A DNA stretch of 60,000 nucleotides from Cryptomeria japonica (GCF_030272615.1 NC_081412.1:687390583-687450582); one strand, 5' to 3'; counted from the stretch's first letter, positions 34,491 to 45,235 are shown. Numbers and translations: made by a program. Notes: generated by a model not told the origin, from the sequence alone.

Positions 34491-36140
34491 TCATTTTTCA
34501 TTTATCTTGTTTATGAAAATCCACTTTGTACCGATTACATTTTTCTCTTTTGGTCTTGGGACCAGTGTCCATGTTTCATTCTTCTTGATTTGTTCAATCT
34601 CTTTTGTCATAGCATTTACCCAATCTTCATTACTAAATGCCTCTTTTACTATTCTCAGTTCAAATTCAGATATGAGACATGTGTTTTGTCTCAATTTGTT
34701 CCTTGTCATCACTAGATCATCCTTATCTCCTATAATTTGACTTGATGCATGATTTCTTCTGACATACTTGGCTAATATAGGCTCGGTAGGCTCTGTATGA
34801 TCTTCTTCATCACTCGGTAACTGGGCATTTTCTTCATTTTCTTCATCAACTTTCTCGATAGGACTTCTCGGTTGAACATATACAAACTCTTCACAATCTT
34901 CTCGTTCTTTGGAATTTCGTTCATCATTTCTTTCTGCAAATTCATCAATTTTCACATTTGCACTTTTCACTATTTTGTTAGATGATTTGATCAAACATTT
35001 AAATGCTTTACTTATAGAAGAATAAGCAAGAAATGTTCCTTCCTCAATTTTCTGATCAAACATTCCATTTCTATCATCTTTGTGAACATAACATCTACTT
35101 CCAAATATTTTAAAGTAACTTACATTAGGTTTCTTGTCATACCATATTTTATACGGTGTCTTCAAAGTTCCTTTCTTCAGTTGTACTCGGTTCACGGTGT
35201 AAACTGCAGTGCTGATCGCTTCTCTCCAAAACGTTTGAGGTACCCTCTTTTCTATCATCAGTGTTCTGGCACAATCTACAATTGATCTGTTTCTTCTTTC
35301 AGCTATCCCATTTTGCTGAGGTGTTCTCAGTGTAGACACTTGTCTCTTTATACCATGATCATTGCAAAATAGGTCAAATTCATCAGAAATGAATTCTCCT
35401 CTTTTGTCAGATCTTAGACATTTCAACTGTCTTCCTGTTTCTTTTTCAACTCTATCCTTGTACCATTTGAACATTTGAAAGGCTTCTGATTTCTCTTTTA
35501 AAAACATAACTGACATCATCCTTGAGTAATCATCCACAAATAATATAAAGTATTTATCACCATAATAACTTTGAAATTTCATAGGACCACAGAGATCAGT
35601 GTGCACAAGATCTAAAATTCCTTTAGAAGTGTAGGACTTTCTTGTAAAGCTTGACTTTGTCATCTTACCCATCTGACATCCTCGACATATTGCATTCTCA
35701 GGTTTTTCCAAGCTCGGTAGACCTCTTACTCGGTGCTTCTTACTTATTTTGATCAGGTTATCAAAATTTACATGACAAAACCCTTTATGCCATAACCAGG
35801 TATCTTCTATTTTAGCATACAGACAATTATTTCGAGTTGAGTCAAGATGAGATGTATTACCTTTTGTTTGTGTCTCGGTAGCAGCCAACTTTCCATGTTT
35901 GTCATGAACTTTGACACTTCCTTTCTGAAATTGTATTCGGTATCTTGTATTGTTTAGCTCTGCTACACTCAACAAATTGTATTTCAAACCTTCAACCCAA
36001 TATACATCATCACATTTAGCATTATTAAGAAGTGTGATAGAACCTTTACCTTTCACCGGACATGGTGCATCATTACCAAATCTTACATAACCTCCATCAT
36101 AGTCTTCTAATTTAACAAACTTGTGTTTATCACCTGTCAT
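34491..36140 (-). pseudogene. T3 unit 2 GAG-pre-integrase and integrase (549-codon open segment)
   Basis: From 36,140 the frame starts just after the protease active site. It carries the GAG-pre-integrase zinc-binding region (WLWHKGFCHVNFDNL then CRGCQMGK, a complete H-H-C-C set). The integrase core has HTDLCGP, DDYSRM, LRSDKRGEF and TPQQNGIAERRNR. A long Glu/Asp-rich linker and the first RT block ([19 protein letters not shown]) follow. The protease core DSGCSHHM is readable just upstream but in another frame because of a one-base deletion near 36,172 relative to unit 1. It is better preserved than unit 1. Confidence 0.9.
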
Positions 36141-36160
36141 GTGATGTGAGCATCCACTAT

Positions 36161-36975
36161 CTATGATCCAAGATCATTTTTATTTATGTGAGATTTCAAG
36201 GCTTTTTCCTCATACATTTCTTCATCTGATCCATCTTTGATAGCCACATATACAACTTCCTCTGTCTCAGTCCCATCAGATTTGTCATCATTGGATTCCT
36301 CATCAGCTACTAAGCATGTCTTTCTATCTCTCTTTTTGAAGACTTGGTGTCCTCTGTATTGGTTGTCTTTCTGTCTGTCATCTCGGTATTCTTTCTTTTC
36401 ACTAGATTCTTTGTCAGGATAGTTAGAAGCCATATGTCCTATTCTATCACAGTTAAAACATTTTAAAGGTAACTTTCCTTTAGACTTACCTTTGCCTCGT
36501 GGTAACCTTCTGGCTAATAATGCTTCAAACTCTTTTTGCTTTCTGATTTCCTCATATAGTTTGTGTACCTCTTCCATGTTTTTGCGAAATCTCTCACTTG
36601 CTCGACTGTGATTTCCTTCAGTATAATTTTACATTCTATCATTGTAATCATCAGATTCACCAAGATGAAAATAACTGAATGCAGATTCAACTTTATTTAC
36701 CGAAGACCCACTGTTATCAAAATTACTTAACTCCTATGCATGTAGCTTACCGATAGTAGCATCCAAAGAGACTGGCATGTTTGGTACAAACCTTAATGCA
36801 TTGATCACAAAGACTCGAATGACATAAGCAGGTAGAAGTGTTCTGAGGAACTTACTTGTTACATCCTTTTCTTCAATAGTTCCTCCTGCTCCTTTGATTT
36901 GATTGACAGTTTCCTTTAACCTTGTACTGTATTGGGTTATGTTCTCACCTTCATTCATTCTCATGGATTCAAGTT
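36161..36975 (-). pseudogene. T3 unit 2 gag, 5'-truncated
   Basis: Only the part of gag from the MRMNEGENITQYSTRLKE block onward remains. The 5' end of gag, the primer-binding site and two-thirds of the 5' LTR are deleted at a clean junction at 36,975/36,976. The zinc knuckle reads CFNCDRIGHMASNY, so the last Cys is lost, unlike unit 1. Further frame breaks lie between 36,734 and 36,577. Confidence 0.88.
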
Positions 36976-37401
36976 AACCGATATCGATAACCTTAGTTTT
37001 TACCGACTAGCTTCATGCTCATTAACATAGAACAATATCAAACCTTAACTCATCTATTGAATGAAATGTTTTCTCATTCTTAGAATACTCATATATAGTA
37101 TATCAAAATAATCAAAACAACAAAATCTCATCATTGTCTAACTCAGTAATAATTTCCCATTGAATAACTTATTACTCCCCTTCATTTTCATTCTTTCTGT
37201 GTCACTTACCGACATCTTTATACTTATCAAAACATACTCATTAAGATATGGAAACATCATACTGAATCAGAAAATCAATTGCTTGACATCAATGACAAAA
37301 TAATATTACTAAGACAGTAATCATCCTTTCTGAGTTATATCCACAATCTTCAACAACCTTCTCAATATCCTCATACCAACAAATTTACTGGAATGCCAAC
37401 A
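36976..37401 (-). repeat. T3 LTR C, truncated 426-bp piece
   Basis: This matches the last 426 bp of LTR B (32,280-32,705) from AACCGATATCGATAACC to CTGGAATGCCAACA. The remaining ~1.05 kb of this LTR is missing. Confidence 0.92.
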
Positions 37402-37739
37402 ATCTTCTCATCAACTGGTGACTGCATCTTTATCCGGTGGGAGTCCTTTTGTTTCACATCCACACATCATACCGGTTGGCACTTCTGCATTAGCTCACCC
37501 TGCAGATCCACATATCAGTTGGCATCAATGAACTGCCAAAAGAACACATACTGATATCCAATCCATGTCTTCAACACAAGTCAACACTAACTTGTGTACA
37601 TGGTACTCCAATGACCATTATGTTGGATGATATTAATGACACCATTTCTAGTATGCATCAATGACAACACTGCCCATCAATCTCCCACACCAGTTGCCAT
37701 CCTATATCGATTGACGTTAAGGATAACACAATGCCAACA
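37402..37739 (-). repeat. T2 5' LTR, smaller piece
   Basis: It starts with the T3 target duplicate and continues TTCTCATCAACTGGTGACTG, exactly where the piece ending at 25,070 left off. It ends CAATGCCAACA. Together the two pieces match the intact T2 LTR. Confidence 0.92.
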
Positions 37740-37792
37740 ATTATGTCTGAGCATTTGAATTTTGGATTAGATAGCTCTCTTAATGTTATTAT
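37740..37792 (+). repeat. T1 5' LTR, second piece
   Basis: After the T2 target copy TTATG (37,741-37,745) the T1 LTR resumes with TCTGAGCATTTGAATTTTGG, matching TATGTTTGAACATTTAAG near 46,370 in the 3' LTR. It is cut again near 37,792. Confidence 0.8.
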
Positions 37793-39387
37793 GTGCTAAA
37801 AAAGTGTGGAATCTACAAAAGAGAACCAAACAACATCAAACACACACATGAAACATTATGTTAGAGTTAGAAATCGAAATAGAAACTTAAAATATGTTAG
37901 CTTCAAAATCAAGAACCCCAAGCACGTCTCATGTTCCTCTATCTCCAAGGATCTTGAAGATTCAAGGCGTCTCTCACTTGGAAGAGCACTTGATCTTATA
38001 GATGTCAACCTAAAGAACGAGATTGAAGGACATGCCAAGATCAAAATAAATGCAACTAAGATCCTTGCTAGATGATCAAATGATATGAAAAGATGAAATG
38101 CAAGATATGAGATTAAGATTGATTCCAAATTGAGAGATTAAGTGTGCTAACTAAAATAACATGGAGATTGATATGAAATTAATATATAATGGCTATGAAT
38201 TTATCTAGCATGAAAATGTGATTAACATGACACTATCAACATGATGAAAGCTAAACTAGCATGCAACTAAGATGATCTAAGTGCTTGAAGATGATAAGTT
38301 GAGCTCCTTGATAACCTAGAAAATGACTATAAGTTTGATGCATAAGATGAGGGATCCTAAGATTGAAGAAATGGGCTCTATTTAAAGAGAAAATAGAGAA
38401 ATGGATGGCCAAGATTGAGCAATCTTAACAAGGGCTAGGATTAAAAGTTATCAATCCATGAGGGGGATTCGATCCAATCCCAAGTTGACAAATGTCACCT
38501 TGAGATGGCTTGAGAGGATGCTAAGCAAGCATTAGATGCTAAGTAAGCATTAGGGATAACCTCAAGGGATGACATCATTGGATATGCTATTATCCAAGGG
38601 AGAATGCTATTGTACAAGAGGTAAACTCTTGTGCAAAGTTGAGGGATGGTCAAAGAGACAACCGTCATGGGCTAGGGTGATGTCTTGTAAGAGATATTAA
38701 ATGCCTTTGAAGACTTTGGAGGTTAACTTTTTGGAAGTTAGATAACCTTCAAGGCTTTTGTAAGAGCCTTACAAGTTTGGAAGACTCAACAAGTTAACTT
38801 GTTGAAGAAGGTAAAGTCTTGAACACATTTTGAAGACTTTCCCCAAGTTTGGAGAAGTGACGCCCCCAAATTTAGGGATGTGACATGATTAGAGGAATTA
38901 TGATAGTTAATGAGGAATTAGAGGGGTTCTTGAAGAATATTAGCATGCTAATGGAAAATGTAGGAGAATGCAAGTGGAGGGAAATAGGCTTTTTTAGATA
39001 AATAAAAGATTTATTTTAGCTAAAAGGGGTGCAACTTGCATTTGTAGGATTTTGCAAGTGGGGGGACTATTCAACAATAAATAAATATTCATTTAAATGC
39101 AAAGTGATTTTAATCAAATGTAAATTCAATTAAAAGGGGAAAAGGGGGTTTTAATTAAATAAATAAGATTTATTCAATTAAATGGCTAAAGGGTACTTAA
39201 TCAAACCTTAGTTTAACTAATAGGTTAGGCTAGCAGAAAAGGATTTTAATCAAATCTTTAATTTGATTAATAGGCTGATTGGAGAATGGGGATATTAATT
39301 AAACCTTAGTCTAATTAATAGGCAAATAAATGATGATTAAATGACTAAAATTTATTTAATTAGTTGTGCAAGTTTTAGGTGTCTACA
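37792..39387. mobile_element. Solo LTR, 1.6 kb, inside the T1 5' LTR
   Basis: The block runs TGTGCTAAAAAAG...GGTGTCTACA, reading TGTAGACACC... on the other strand, a common start of plant LTRs. It interrupts a continuous T1 LTR. ATTA (37,788-37,791), or ATTAT if one base is shared, is repeated at 39,388. It holds no retrotransposon protein; the small open frame at 37,806-38,075 has no domain. Its lack of an internal region fits loss by recombination between two LTRs. Confidence 0.7.
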
Positions 39388-40030
39388 ATTATCATTATTC
39401 TACAGTTTGAGTTGCTCTTGGTTAAATATATTATGAGATGTTTTCTGGAAGCATCTACAATATGCTTCTGATATTTTTTGCTTAGGAACAATATGTGCAT
39501 TCAATTGCACTATAAAAGTGTTGAATTCTACATTCTGTCATAGTAGAGAGTTATGTCTTGGACTTTGGAAGTATAGTAAGTATACACATGATGTTTCATA
39601 TTCTAGACTTTCAGAGGTTGATCTTCAACAAACATAGTTATTAGTGACAAAGTGGTCACTATGCTTGTTGGCCAATTGGGTTGATGTTTTGGTGTGTTGA
39701 GCCAATGGATTGTAACATGTGCTAGCCAGAATTAGTGCGTTATTGTGCATTGGAGTCAACGAAATGTTTGTTGGGTGATGCATAACACATCCCTTCTTCT
39801 AGAGTAATGTGTGGGATTTTGGATTGAGGCTATTACACATTTGGTGTAGTGTCTATGCTTATGGTCAATTTACATAATTAGCGTGTGATTGTGTATTGGA
39901 GTCAATGAAATGTCTATTGGGTGATGCATAACATTTCCCTTCTTCTAGAGTAATGTGTGGACTTTTGGATTGAGCCTATTGCACATTTGGTGTAATGTCT
40001 ATGCTTATGGTTGACTTATAGATGCTTATG
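39388..40030 (+). repeat. T1 5' LTR, third piece, truncated at its end
   Basis: This matches 46,430-46,905 in the 3' LTR (for example ACACATGATGTTTCATATT in both). It then passes into gag coding sequence with no primer-binding site. The last ~680 bp of the 3' LTR (46,905-47,584) have no counterpart here, so the LTR end and the primer site were deleted. Confidence 0.75.
39731..40022. repeat. Tandem duplication of 146 bp inside the T1 5' LTR
   Basis: Units 39,731-39,876 and 39,877-40,022 both contain ATTAG, TTGG(T/G)TGATGCATAAC-like sequence, CCCTTCTTCTAGAGTAATGT and GTCTATGCTTATGGT. The 3' LTR has a single copy. Confidence 0.9.
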
Positions 40031-41310
40031 GTCGACTTTTTGATGGATCTAATTATTCCTTTTGGAGTGTAAGAATGGAAGCATATCTGATGGCCCTAGA
40101 GTTCAATATTTGGTTATTAGTTGTGGATGGATATGAATTCCTTGAGAGTCCCCCAATATAATAGGCCAAAAAGAAGGCTTGTGAGAATAATGCCAAGGTA
40201 AGAATTGTTATTCTTTGTGGTTTGCCTAACTTTGGGTTTATGAATATTATGCATTAGAGGACAAAGAAGGAAGTGTGGGTTAAATTGCACATCTATGAAG
40301 GGTATGCCAAGGCTAAACAAACAAATATTTCTACCTATTGAGGTCAATTTGAGAATCTGAAAAAGGAAGTAAGAGGAAAACATTTCTATATTCATGTACT
40401 CTGGATTGACGAGGTTGTGAAGTCTATTGGATGACTTTGTGAAGAACTATTAAAAGATATAGTGACTATGAAAAAGGTACCGTGGTCTCTTCCCAAAGGT
40501 TTGATGCAAATCTTTCTACAATTGAAGAGGCTAAATATTTGAATACATTAACCATGGATGAGTTGCATGGAATTCTAACTGCTTATGAGATTAGGATTGA
40601 CATTCATAAGGAAAGAGGCTACATTCAAAGTGTCCAAGAGGTAGGAAGATCTAGATTCAAACCATGAGTTAGATCAAAAGGAAGAAAATTTTGTTAGAAA
40701 GTTGTAGGAGAGGGTCCAAAAAGTATAAAGATAAGTTGACTTTCAATTTTTTTTATTATGGTGAAGTAGGACATTCATGGCTAAGTGTCCATACAAAGAT
40801 TCTAACAATGATGATAAAAAAATGAAAAAAAAGGGAAAAAGTTTAAGAAAAATTAGAACAATTTCTTCACTAATGAGGAAAACTATTCATCCGACGATGA
40901 TGACCAAGTCACTTCTAGGAATGAGAACAAAAAGGCTCTATTCATGGCTATGGAGACTATTGAAGGTGTTGCGAGAGAAATGAAGTCCAAAAATGATGAT
41001 GATGAGGTAGATCTTATGGAAGAATTATATTGTGTTGGCAAATAGATTAAGAGGGTGAAGAATATGATTGCTAAAGAAGTGAAAGCTAAAGGAAAACTAT
41101 CTTTGAATGTTGAGAAGGTGGCAAAGATGGTCATTGATCTAAAGATTCAAGTGGAAGAAGTAAAGAGTATTGAAGAGGTCATAAAATAAAGGTTGCTGAC
41201 AAGAGTTACGGACTATGAAAAACTTGAGGTAGATATTGTGTCATTAAGAAAATATTTGGAAAAATCAAACACTCAGCTCAAGTTGAAGTTTGGGAAAAAG
41301 CACTGAGAGC
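40030..41310 (+). pseudogene. T1 gag (heavily decayed)
   Basis: The Copia gag start FDGSNYSFWSVRMEAYLMAL begins at about 40,034. Stops follow at several points and the frame shifts. A zinc-knuckle relic around 40,750-40,790 retains YGEVGH in one frame and MAKCPYKD in another; two Cys positions are replaced by aromatic residues. Downstream (40,860-41,290) an acidic, then Lys/Glu-rich probable coiled coil follows. The layout, FDGSN block plus knuckle plus coiled coil, parallels T2 gag. Confidence 0.75.
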
Positions 41311-41880
41311 TTGGATCAGATCATAAAAATTTGGAGACCACTACATATCAAAAGCCACATTGGTTTTATAGAGATACAAAAGAATAAGGTAACTGATTAT
41401 CCCTTGAATTCACTTGATGAGAGTCTAGAAGAGAATGACTCTAAAAGTTCAAAATTTGAACAAGTTGTGGCAACCAAAGAGAGTAAGAAGGTGGAAAACG
41501 GTTCACTCAAGTGCACAACCATAATGGGAGATCCACAAGACAAGCTTCAAGAGGGAAAAAATACAGTACCAAGTTCAATTATTCTTTCTTCTAGTTACTA
41601 TTTTATTGAAATCAATTTGGTCATAAGACAATGAATTGTAGAAAGGTTACAACAAGAAGTAGCTTTGTTAGCATAAATATTTTTGTACCATTATTTAATT
41701 TCAATATTATTAGTCAAAAGTGTAATAGTTTTGGATATATTGCAAGAAATTATATAGAATCAATTTTGTGAGTTCTCCTATGATGGATGCAAAAGAAAAA
41801 AAAACAATAATTTAGAATGGTGAAATTGAAAAGAATTGGAGGAAGAAACCAGAAGAATAAAAAAATCCATGGTGGATTAG
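41311..41880 (+). other. T1 gag-protease linker, decayed
   Basis: A 114-codon open frame (41,290-41,634) with SLEENDSKSS-type acidic sequence is probably the gag/protease linker. AT-rich sequence follows it. No domain can be assigned. Confidence 0.45.
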
Positions 41881-42140
41881 ACTACACTACATGCTCAGAA
41901 GGGGAAGAATCTATGGATCATTGATAGTGGATGCTTTGATAAAACGACTAGAAATAAGAGCAAGTTCATGCACTTCAAAAAGTTTGACAAAGGAGTTGTT
42001 GCTCTTGGTAACAACTTTGCTGCTAAGATTATCGATAAGGGTACTTTGAGTCTTGATGGCAGAAAGACAAAAAAATACATGATGTTTTGTATGTAGAAAG
42101 TTTGAAATTTAATCTTCTAAGTGTCAACTAGATGTGTGAC
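41881..42140 (+). pseudogene. T1 protease (decayed)
   Basis: The frame around 41,905 gives NLWIIDSGCFDKTT, the D-S-G active site of the Copia protease in its usual WIIDSGC context. FMHFKKFDKGVVALGNNFAA follows. The frame breaks near 42,075. The second half of the domain is poorly legible. Confidence 0.75.
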
Positions 42141-43060
42141 AAGGGCTAAAATTTCTCATTCAATTCTAAGGGTTGTCAAATCAGAAACTGATACTAGATA
42201 ATATTTCAGAAGGAAGTAGGATTGAAGTGATGTGTACCATCTCAATGAAGTTAATGGGAAAAACATTTTTCTATTGAGAGGGAAGAGAGTTGGCTTTGAG
42301 ATAGAAGGTTAGGACATATCAATTTTGATGGTCTTGTGAGAATTAGTTCAAAAGAAATGGTAAGAGGAATGCCTCAGAAAAAGAAGCCTCCATCTACCAA
42401 TTGCAAACCATGTCATGGGGGAAAGCCGACAAAGATCAAATTTCGTACCAAGGAGTATTCCACTACAAAGTCATTGGATCTTATTCATACATATATGTAC
42501 AGTCGAATGAGGACAAAGAGTCTACAAAGTGACAAATATTTTATGATGCTTATTGATTATTCTAGAATGAATTGGATTATTTTTCTAAAAATAAATTAGA
42601 AGATTTTGAGAAGTAAAAACATTTAAGGAAATGGTTGAAAATGAAACTAGAAGAAAAATTAAGCGTTTAAGATTATATAGAGGCATATAATTTACCTCTA
42701 AATTAAAATATGAAGAGCTCTATGAGATTCATGAGATTCATAGACAATATTATGCTCCTAGGACTCCTCAATAAAATAAAGTGGCTGAGAAAAAGAACTA
42801 GATTGTACAAGAGATGGAAAGAACTATGCTATGTCAAGCAAAGTTGCCAAACATTTATTATTGGAGAGAAGCAATTAAAAAATCAATATCTATTTTAAAT
42901 AGAGCTCGAATAAGATCAATGACTACCAAGATACCATATGAGCTATGTAAAGGAAGACCAACTTCAACCATGAATATTAGAGTATTTGGAAGAAAGTACT
43001 ATATCAGGAGGGATGAAGAACATTTGGGTAAGTTTGATTATAGATATAATTAATGTATTT
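42141..43060 (+). pseudogene. T1 GAG-pre-integrase and integrase (decayed)
   Basis: RLGHINFDGLVRI and NCKPCHGGKPTKIKF (about 42,305-42,440) are the pre-integrase zinc-binding part. LDLIHTYMYSRMRTKSL and LIDYSRMNWIIFLK are the first integrase block, but the first catalytic Asp (HTD) is now Tyr. After several breaks, the segment at 42,814-43,053 shows the post-catalytic part YWREAIKKSISILNRAR and MNIRVFGRKYY. The TPQQN-E block is only recognisable as a frame-broken relic near 42,755-42,800. Confidence 0.8.
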
Positions 43061-43797
43061 TTCATGGATATTCTATGACTAGAAAGACATATAGATGTTC
43101 TAATAAAAGACTAAGAATGCTTGTGGAAAGTGTCAATGTAAGTATTGATGAGACATTTCAGTCAACTAATATTTGAGATGAAGATGAGAACGATGATGAT
43201 ATCCATAGTGGAGAGGAAGATACATGAAGTGAGTCAAAAAATAAAGTTGTTAAGACTTCAACCAAGTATGTTTAGAAGAGTCATTTTGAAGATCAAATCA
43301 TAGGAGATAAAGACAATGGAGTTTAGACCTAGAGAAGAATTGAGAAAACAAGTGAACATGTATTTTGCCATATTGCAAAATTTTTTAACAAAATACTTAT
43401 GCAGAGGCAAGCTAAAAAAAAGGTTGGTTAGAAGCTATGGAGGAAGAGCTATCTCAGATTGAAAATAAAGAAAGCTGGGAGTTGGTCTAGATACCTAAAG
43501 ACAAGAATTTATTGGCACCAAATGGGTCTTTAGAAATAAGTTGAATGAAGATGGAAAGGCGATCCAAAACAAGGTCAGACTTGTATGGGAAGAATATGGT
43601 CAATTTGAGGGAGTTATTTTTGAGGAGATATTTTCATTAGTGGCAAGGTCAGAGGCAATCAATTTTTTTTGACATTATTAGAATTTAATAATTTTAAGAT
43701 ATATCTTATGGATACCAAGTTTTCATTTTTGAATGGTGAGTTAGAACAAGAAGTCTACATTGAACAATGAGAAGGGTTCCAATGTGCAAACAAACTG
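43061..43797 (+). pseudogene. T1 integrase-RT linker and reverse transcriptase start (decayed)
   Basis: Short overlapping frame pieces preserve RT-like sequence (ESWELV near 43,470 and LEQEVYIEQ then EGFQCANKL near 43,740-43,796). The last piece ends precisely where the inverted-repeat element is inserted. Many stops are present. Confidence 0.65.
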
Positions 43798-44600
43798 GGG
43801 TGAACCCACAATAGTGGGTTACACTTTTTTGCTAACTTTGACACTACAATATTCATTTTTAGAAAAAAACATCATATTCAGACACCTATTATTGCTAAAT
43901 TGTAAGGAATTTGTAGACAATGTGAACTAGTGATTATGTCATTTTGTGTGTAGATTGTAAAAATATTTTTTGAAATTTTTTGGAATCAATTTGCTTTCAT
44001 TTTTCTATCTCCCTCGAAAACTATTTTTTTACAAAAAAACATCATTTTTAAAGAGTGATACTCACTTGGTCAGGTATAACTTTTTTTCTAAAATAGATAT
44101 GAATGTGATTATTTTGAATTTAGTTTTGTAACATCCATATCTAATGTTTGCAATTGGTTTCATAACATTATCTCCAATATTTCACATTTTATTAAGTTTT
44201 GAAGTTGAGTTAACTATAATTTTGACATATGTCCATTTGGTCGTTCATAACTTGTTGTGTATGTAGCAAAATTCTTTTTTTTTTGTTGGAAAGAGGACTT
44301 CAATACCTAGTGCATAGATATTTTTCAGATTGTTTTTCACTTGTTTACTATTTTTACATAAGCGTTGAACTCAAATTTTGATGTTTGGTGTGAAACCTAT
44401 GTTCAGTTAACCTAAAAAAATATATCAATAAACTCAATATATATTAAAATAATAATCATTGGAAAGCTCGCTTCGAGTACTACTATCATGCATTTGGGTT
44501 TGTCAAAATTCATCCATTTGAGCCCCCAATTTGAGCTTCGAAGGCAAAAAATTTGCAGAAACCAGGAGAGTTTGGGGGGAGATCTCTAGCAGGCAAGTTC

Positions 44601-44620
44601 GATAGAACATATGTTCTATC
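44601..44620. repeat. Perfect 20-bp palindrome
   Basis: GATAGAACATATGTTCTATC is its own reverse complement. It is the first of several palindromes in the right half of the inverted-repeat element. Confidence 0.95.
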
Positions 44621-44624
44621 AAAA

Positions 44625-44642
44625 GGGGTTCTGTTGAACCCC
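44625..44642. repeat. Hairpin with 7-bp stem
   Basis: GGGGTTCTGTTGAACCCC has stems GGGGTTC and GAACCCC around a TGTT loop. It follows the palindrome at 44,601 after four bases. Confidence 0.9.
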
Positions 44643-44683
44643 TTTGAGAAAAAATGTTTTTAAACGACCATGTTCTTTTTAAA

Positions 44684-44749
44684 AAACCATTAAAAAAGGG
44701 GGGTTCGATCAAACCTAGGTTTGATCAAACCCCCTTTTTTAATGGTTTT
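44684..44749. repeat. Large near-perfect palindrome, ~33-bp arms
   Basis: The centre is CCTAGG at 44,714-44,719. The arms contain ATTAAAAAAGGGGG and GATCAAACC and match except for a single base change and a one-base length difference in the G/C run. A single strand would fold into a long hairpin. Confidence 0.92.
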
Positions 44750-44909
44750 ATATTCAATCAAATGCATTTAAAATATACGTTCGATCGAATCATATTTTTT
44801 GTTCCGATCGAACATGATATTCAATCGAAAGTGGTAAAAATTATGTTTTGGACAAACGAGTGCAATTTCTTCATCCAAAAAAGTGTAACCCACTATTGTG
44901 GGTTCACCC

Positions 44910-45235
44910 ACTGGATTTTGTGTGTAGGTTGAACAAGGCCCCTATAGCATAGTGTTTTAGATTGGATATATATTTGCAACAACAAGGTTTTAGGAGAGGT
45001 AGTGCAGACAGTAATTTGTGCATAAAATTAGAAGGTGATTTGTTATTGATTATTGTTGTTTATGCTAATGACATTATTTTTGGATGTAGTAGTGATGCAA
45101 TGCGCAAAGAGTTATGGGATGTAATGCACAAAGTATTTGAAATTTCAATGCTTGGTGAGTTGACATTATTTCTTGTTTGTCGATTTCTTAGTTATAAAAA
45201 GATATGTTCATATCTTAGACCAAGTATATAAAAGA
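44910..45235 (+). pseudogene. T1 reverse transcriptase, second part (decayed)
   Basis: From 44,914 the frame gives DFVCRLNKA, a lost YGLKQAPR block, then LDIYLQQQGFRRGSADSNLC and VVYANDIIFGC. The YVDD active-site box is here YAND, so a catalytic Asp is missing. The frame stops at 45,231. Confidence 0.85.

Larger units (their letters stand above)
25071..37401 (-). mobile_element. T3: tandem Copia element (LTR-internal-LTR-internal-partial LTR)
   Basis: Three LTR copies alternate with two internal regions, all on the minus strand: LTR A 25,071-26,558, unit 1 26,559-31,227, LTR B 31,228-32,705, unit 2 32,706-36,975 and partial LTR C 36,976-37,401. The whole array is inserted in the T2 5' LTR, with GTCTT at 25,066-25,070 and ATCTT at 37,402-37,406 as a one-mismatch target duplication. 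Such dimers arise by unequal recombination between LTRs or by a multimeric insertion. Both units encode gag and pol but each has stops or frameshifts. Confidence 0.88.
11498..37739 (-). mobile_element. T2: gag-only Ty1/Copia-like element on the minus strand, containing two further insertions
   Basis: The LTRs (11,500-13,998 and the split 22,928-25,070 plus 37,402-37,739) are about 2.5 kb and closely alike. A polypurine tract adjoins the 3' LTR and a primer-binding site matching the initiator-tRNA-Met type adjoins the 5' LTR. The target duplication is TTATG (11,493-11,497 and 37,741-37,745), with two extra bases AT at the left edge. After subtracting the nested Gypsy element the internal region is only about 3.4 kb. 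It encodes a gag-like protein but no protease, integrase or polymerase that I can find. T2 is therefore non-autonomous by content. Confidence 0.85.
43798..44909. mobile_element. Terminal-inverted-repeat element, 1,112 bp, non-coding
   Basis: The left end GGGTGAACCCACAATAGTGG, continuing TTACACTTTTTT, is matched as a reverse complement at 44,877-44,909. This gives TIRs of about 33 bp. The flanks are ACTG (43,794-43,797 and 44,910-44,913). Removing the element restores the T1 RT reading from NKL to DFVCRLNKA. The TIR itself contains the palindrome AACCCACAATAGTGGGTT. No transposase is encoded, so it is MITE-like. The superfamily is unclear because a 4-bp target duplication and GGG ends do not match a family I can name. 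Confidence 0.85.

Noticed and set aside
25071-37401. Two separate T3 insertions instead of one dimer
   Set aside because: Only one target duplication surrounds the array and the middle LTR is shared, so two independent insertions do not fit.
37806-38075. 89-codon frame with a basic, Asn/Lys-rich product
   Set aside because: It lies at the start of a solo LTR interrupting the T1 LTR and has no domain.
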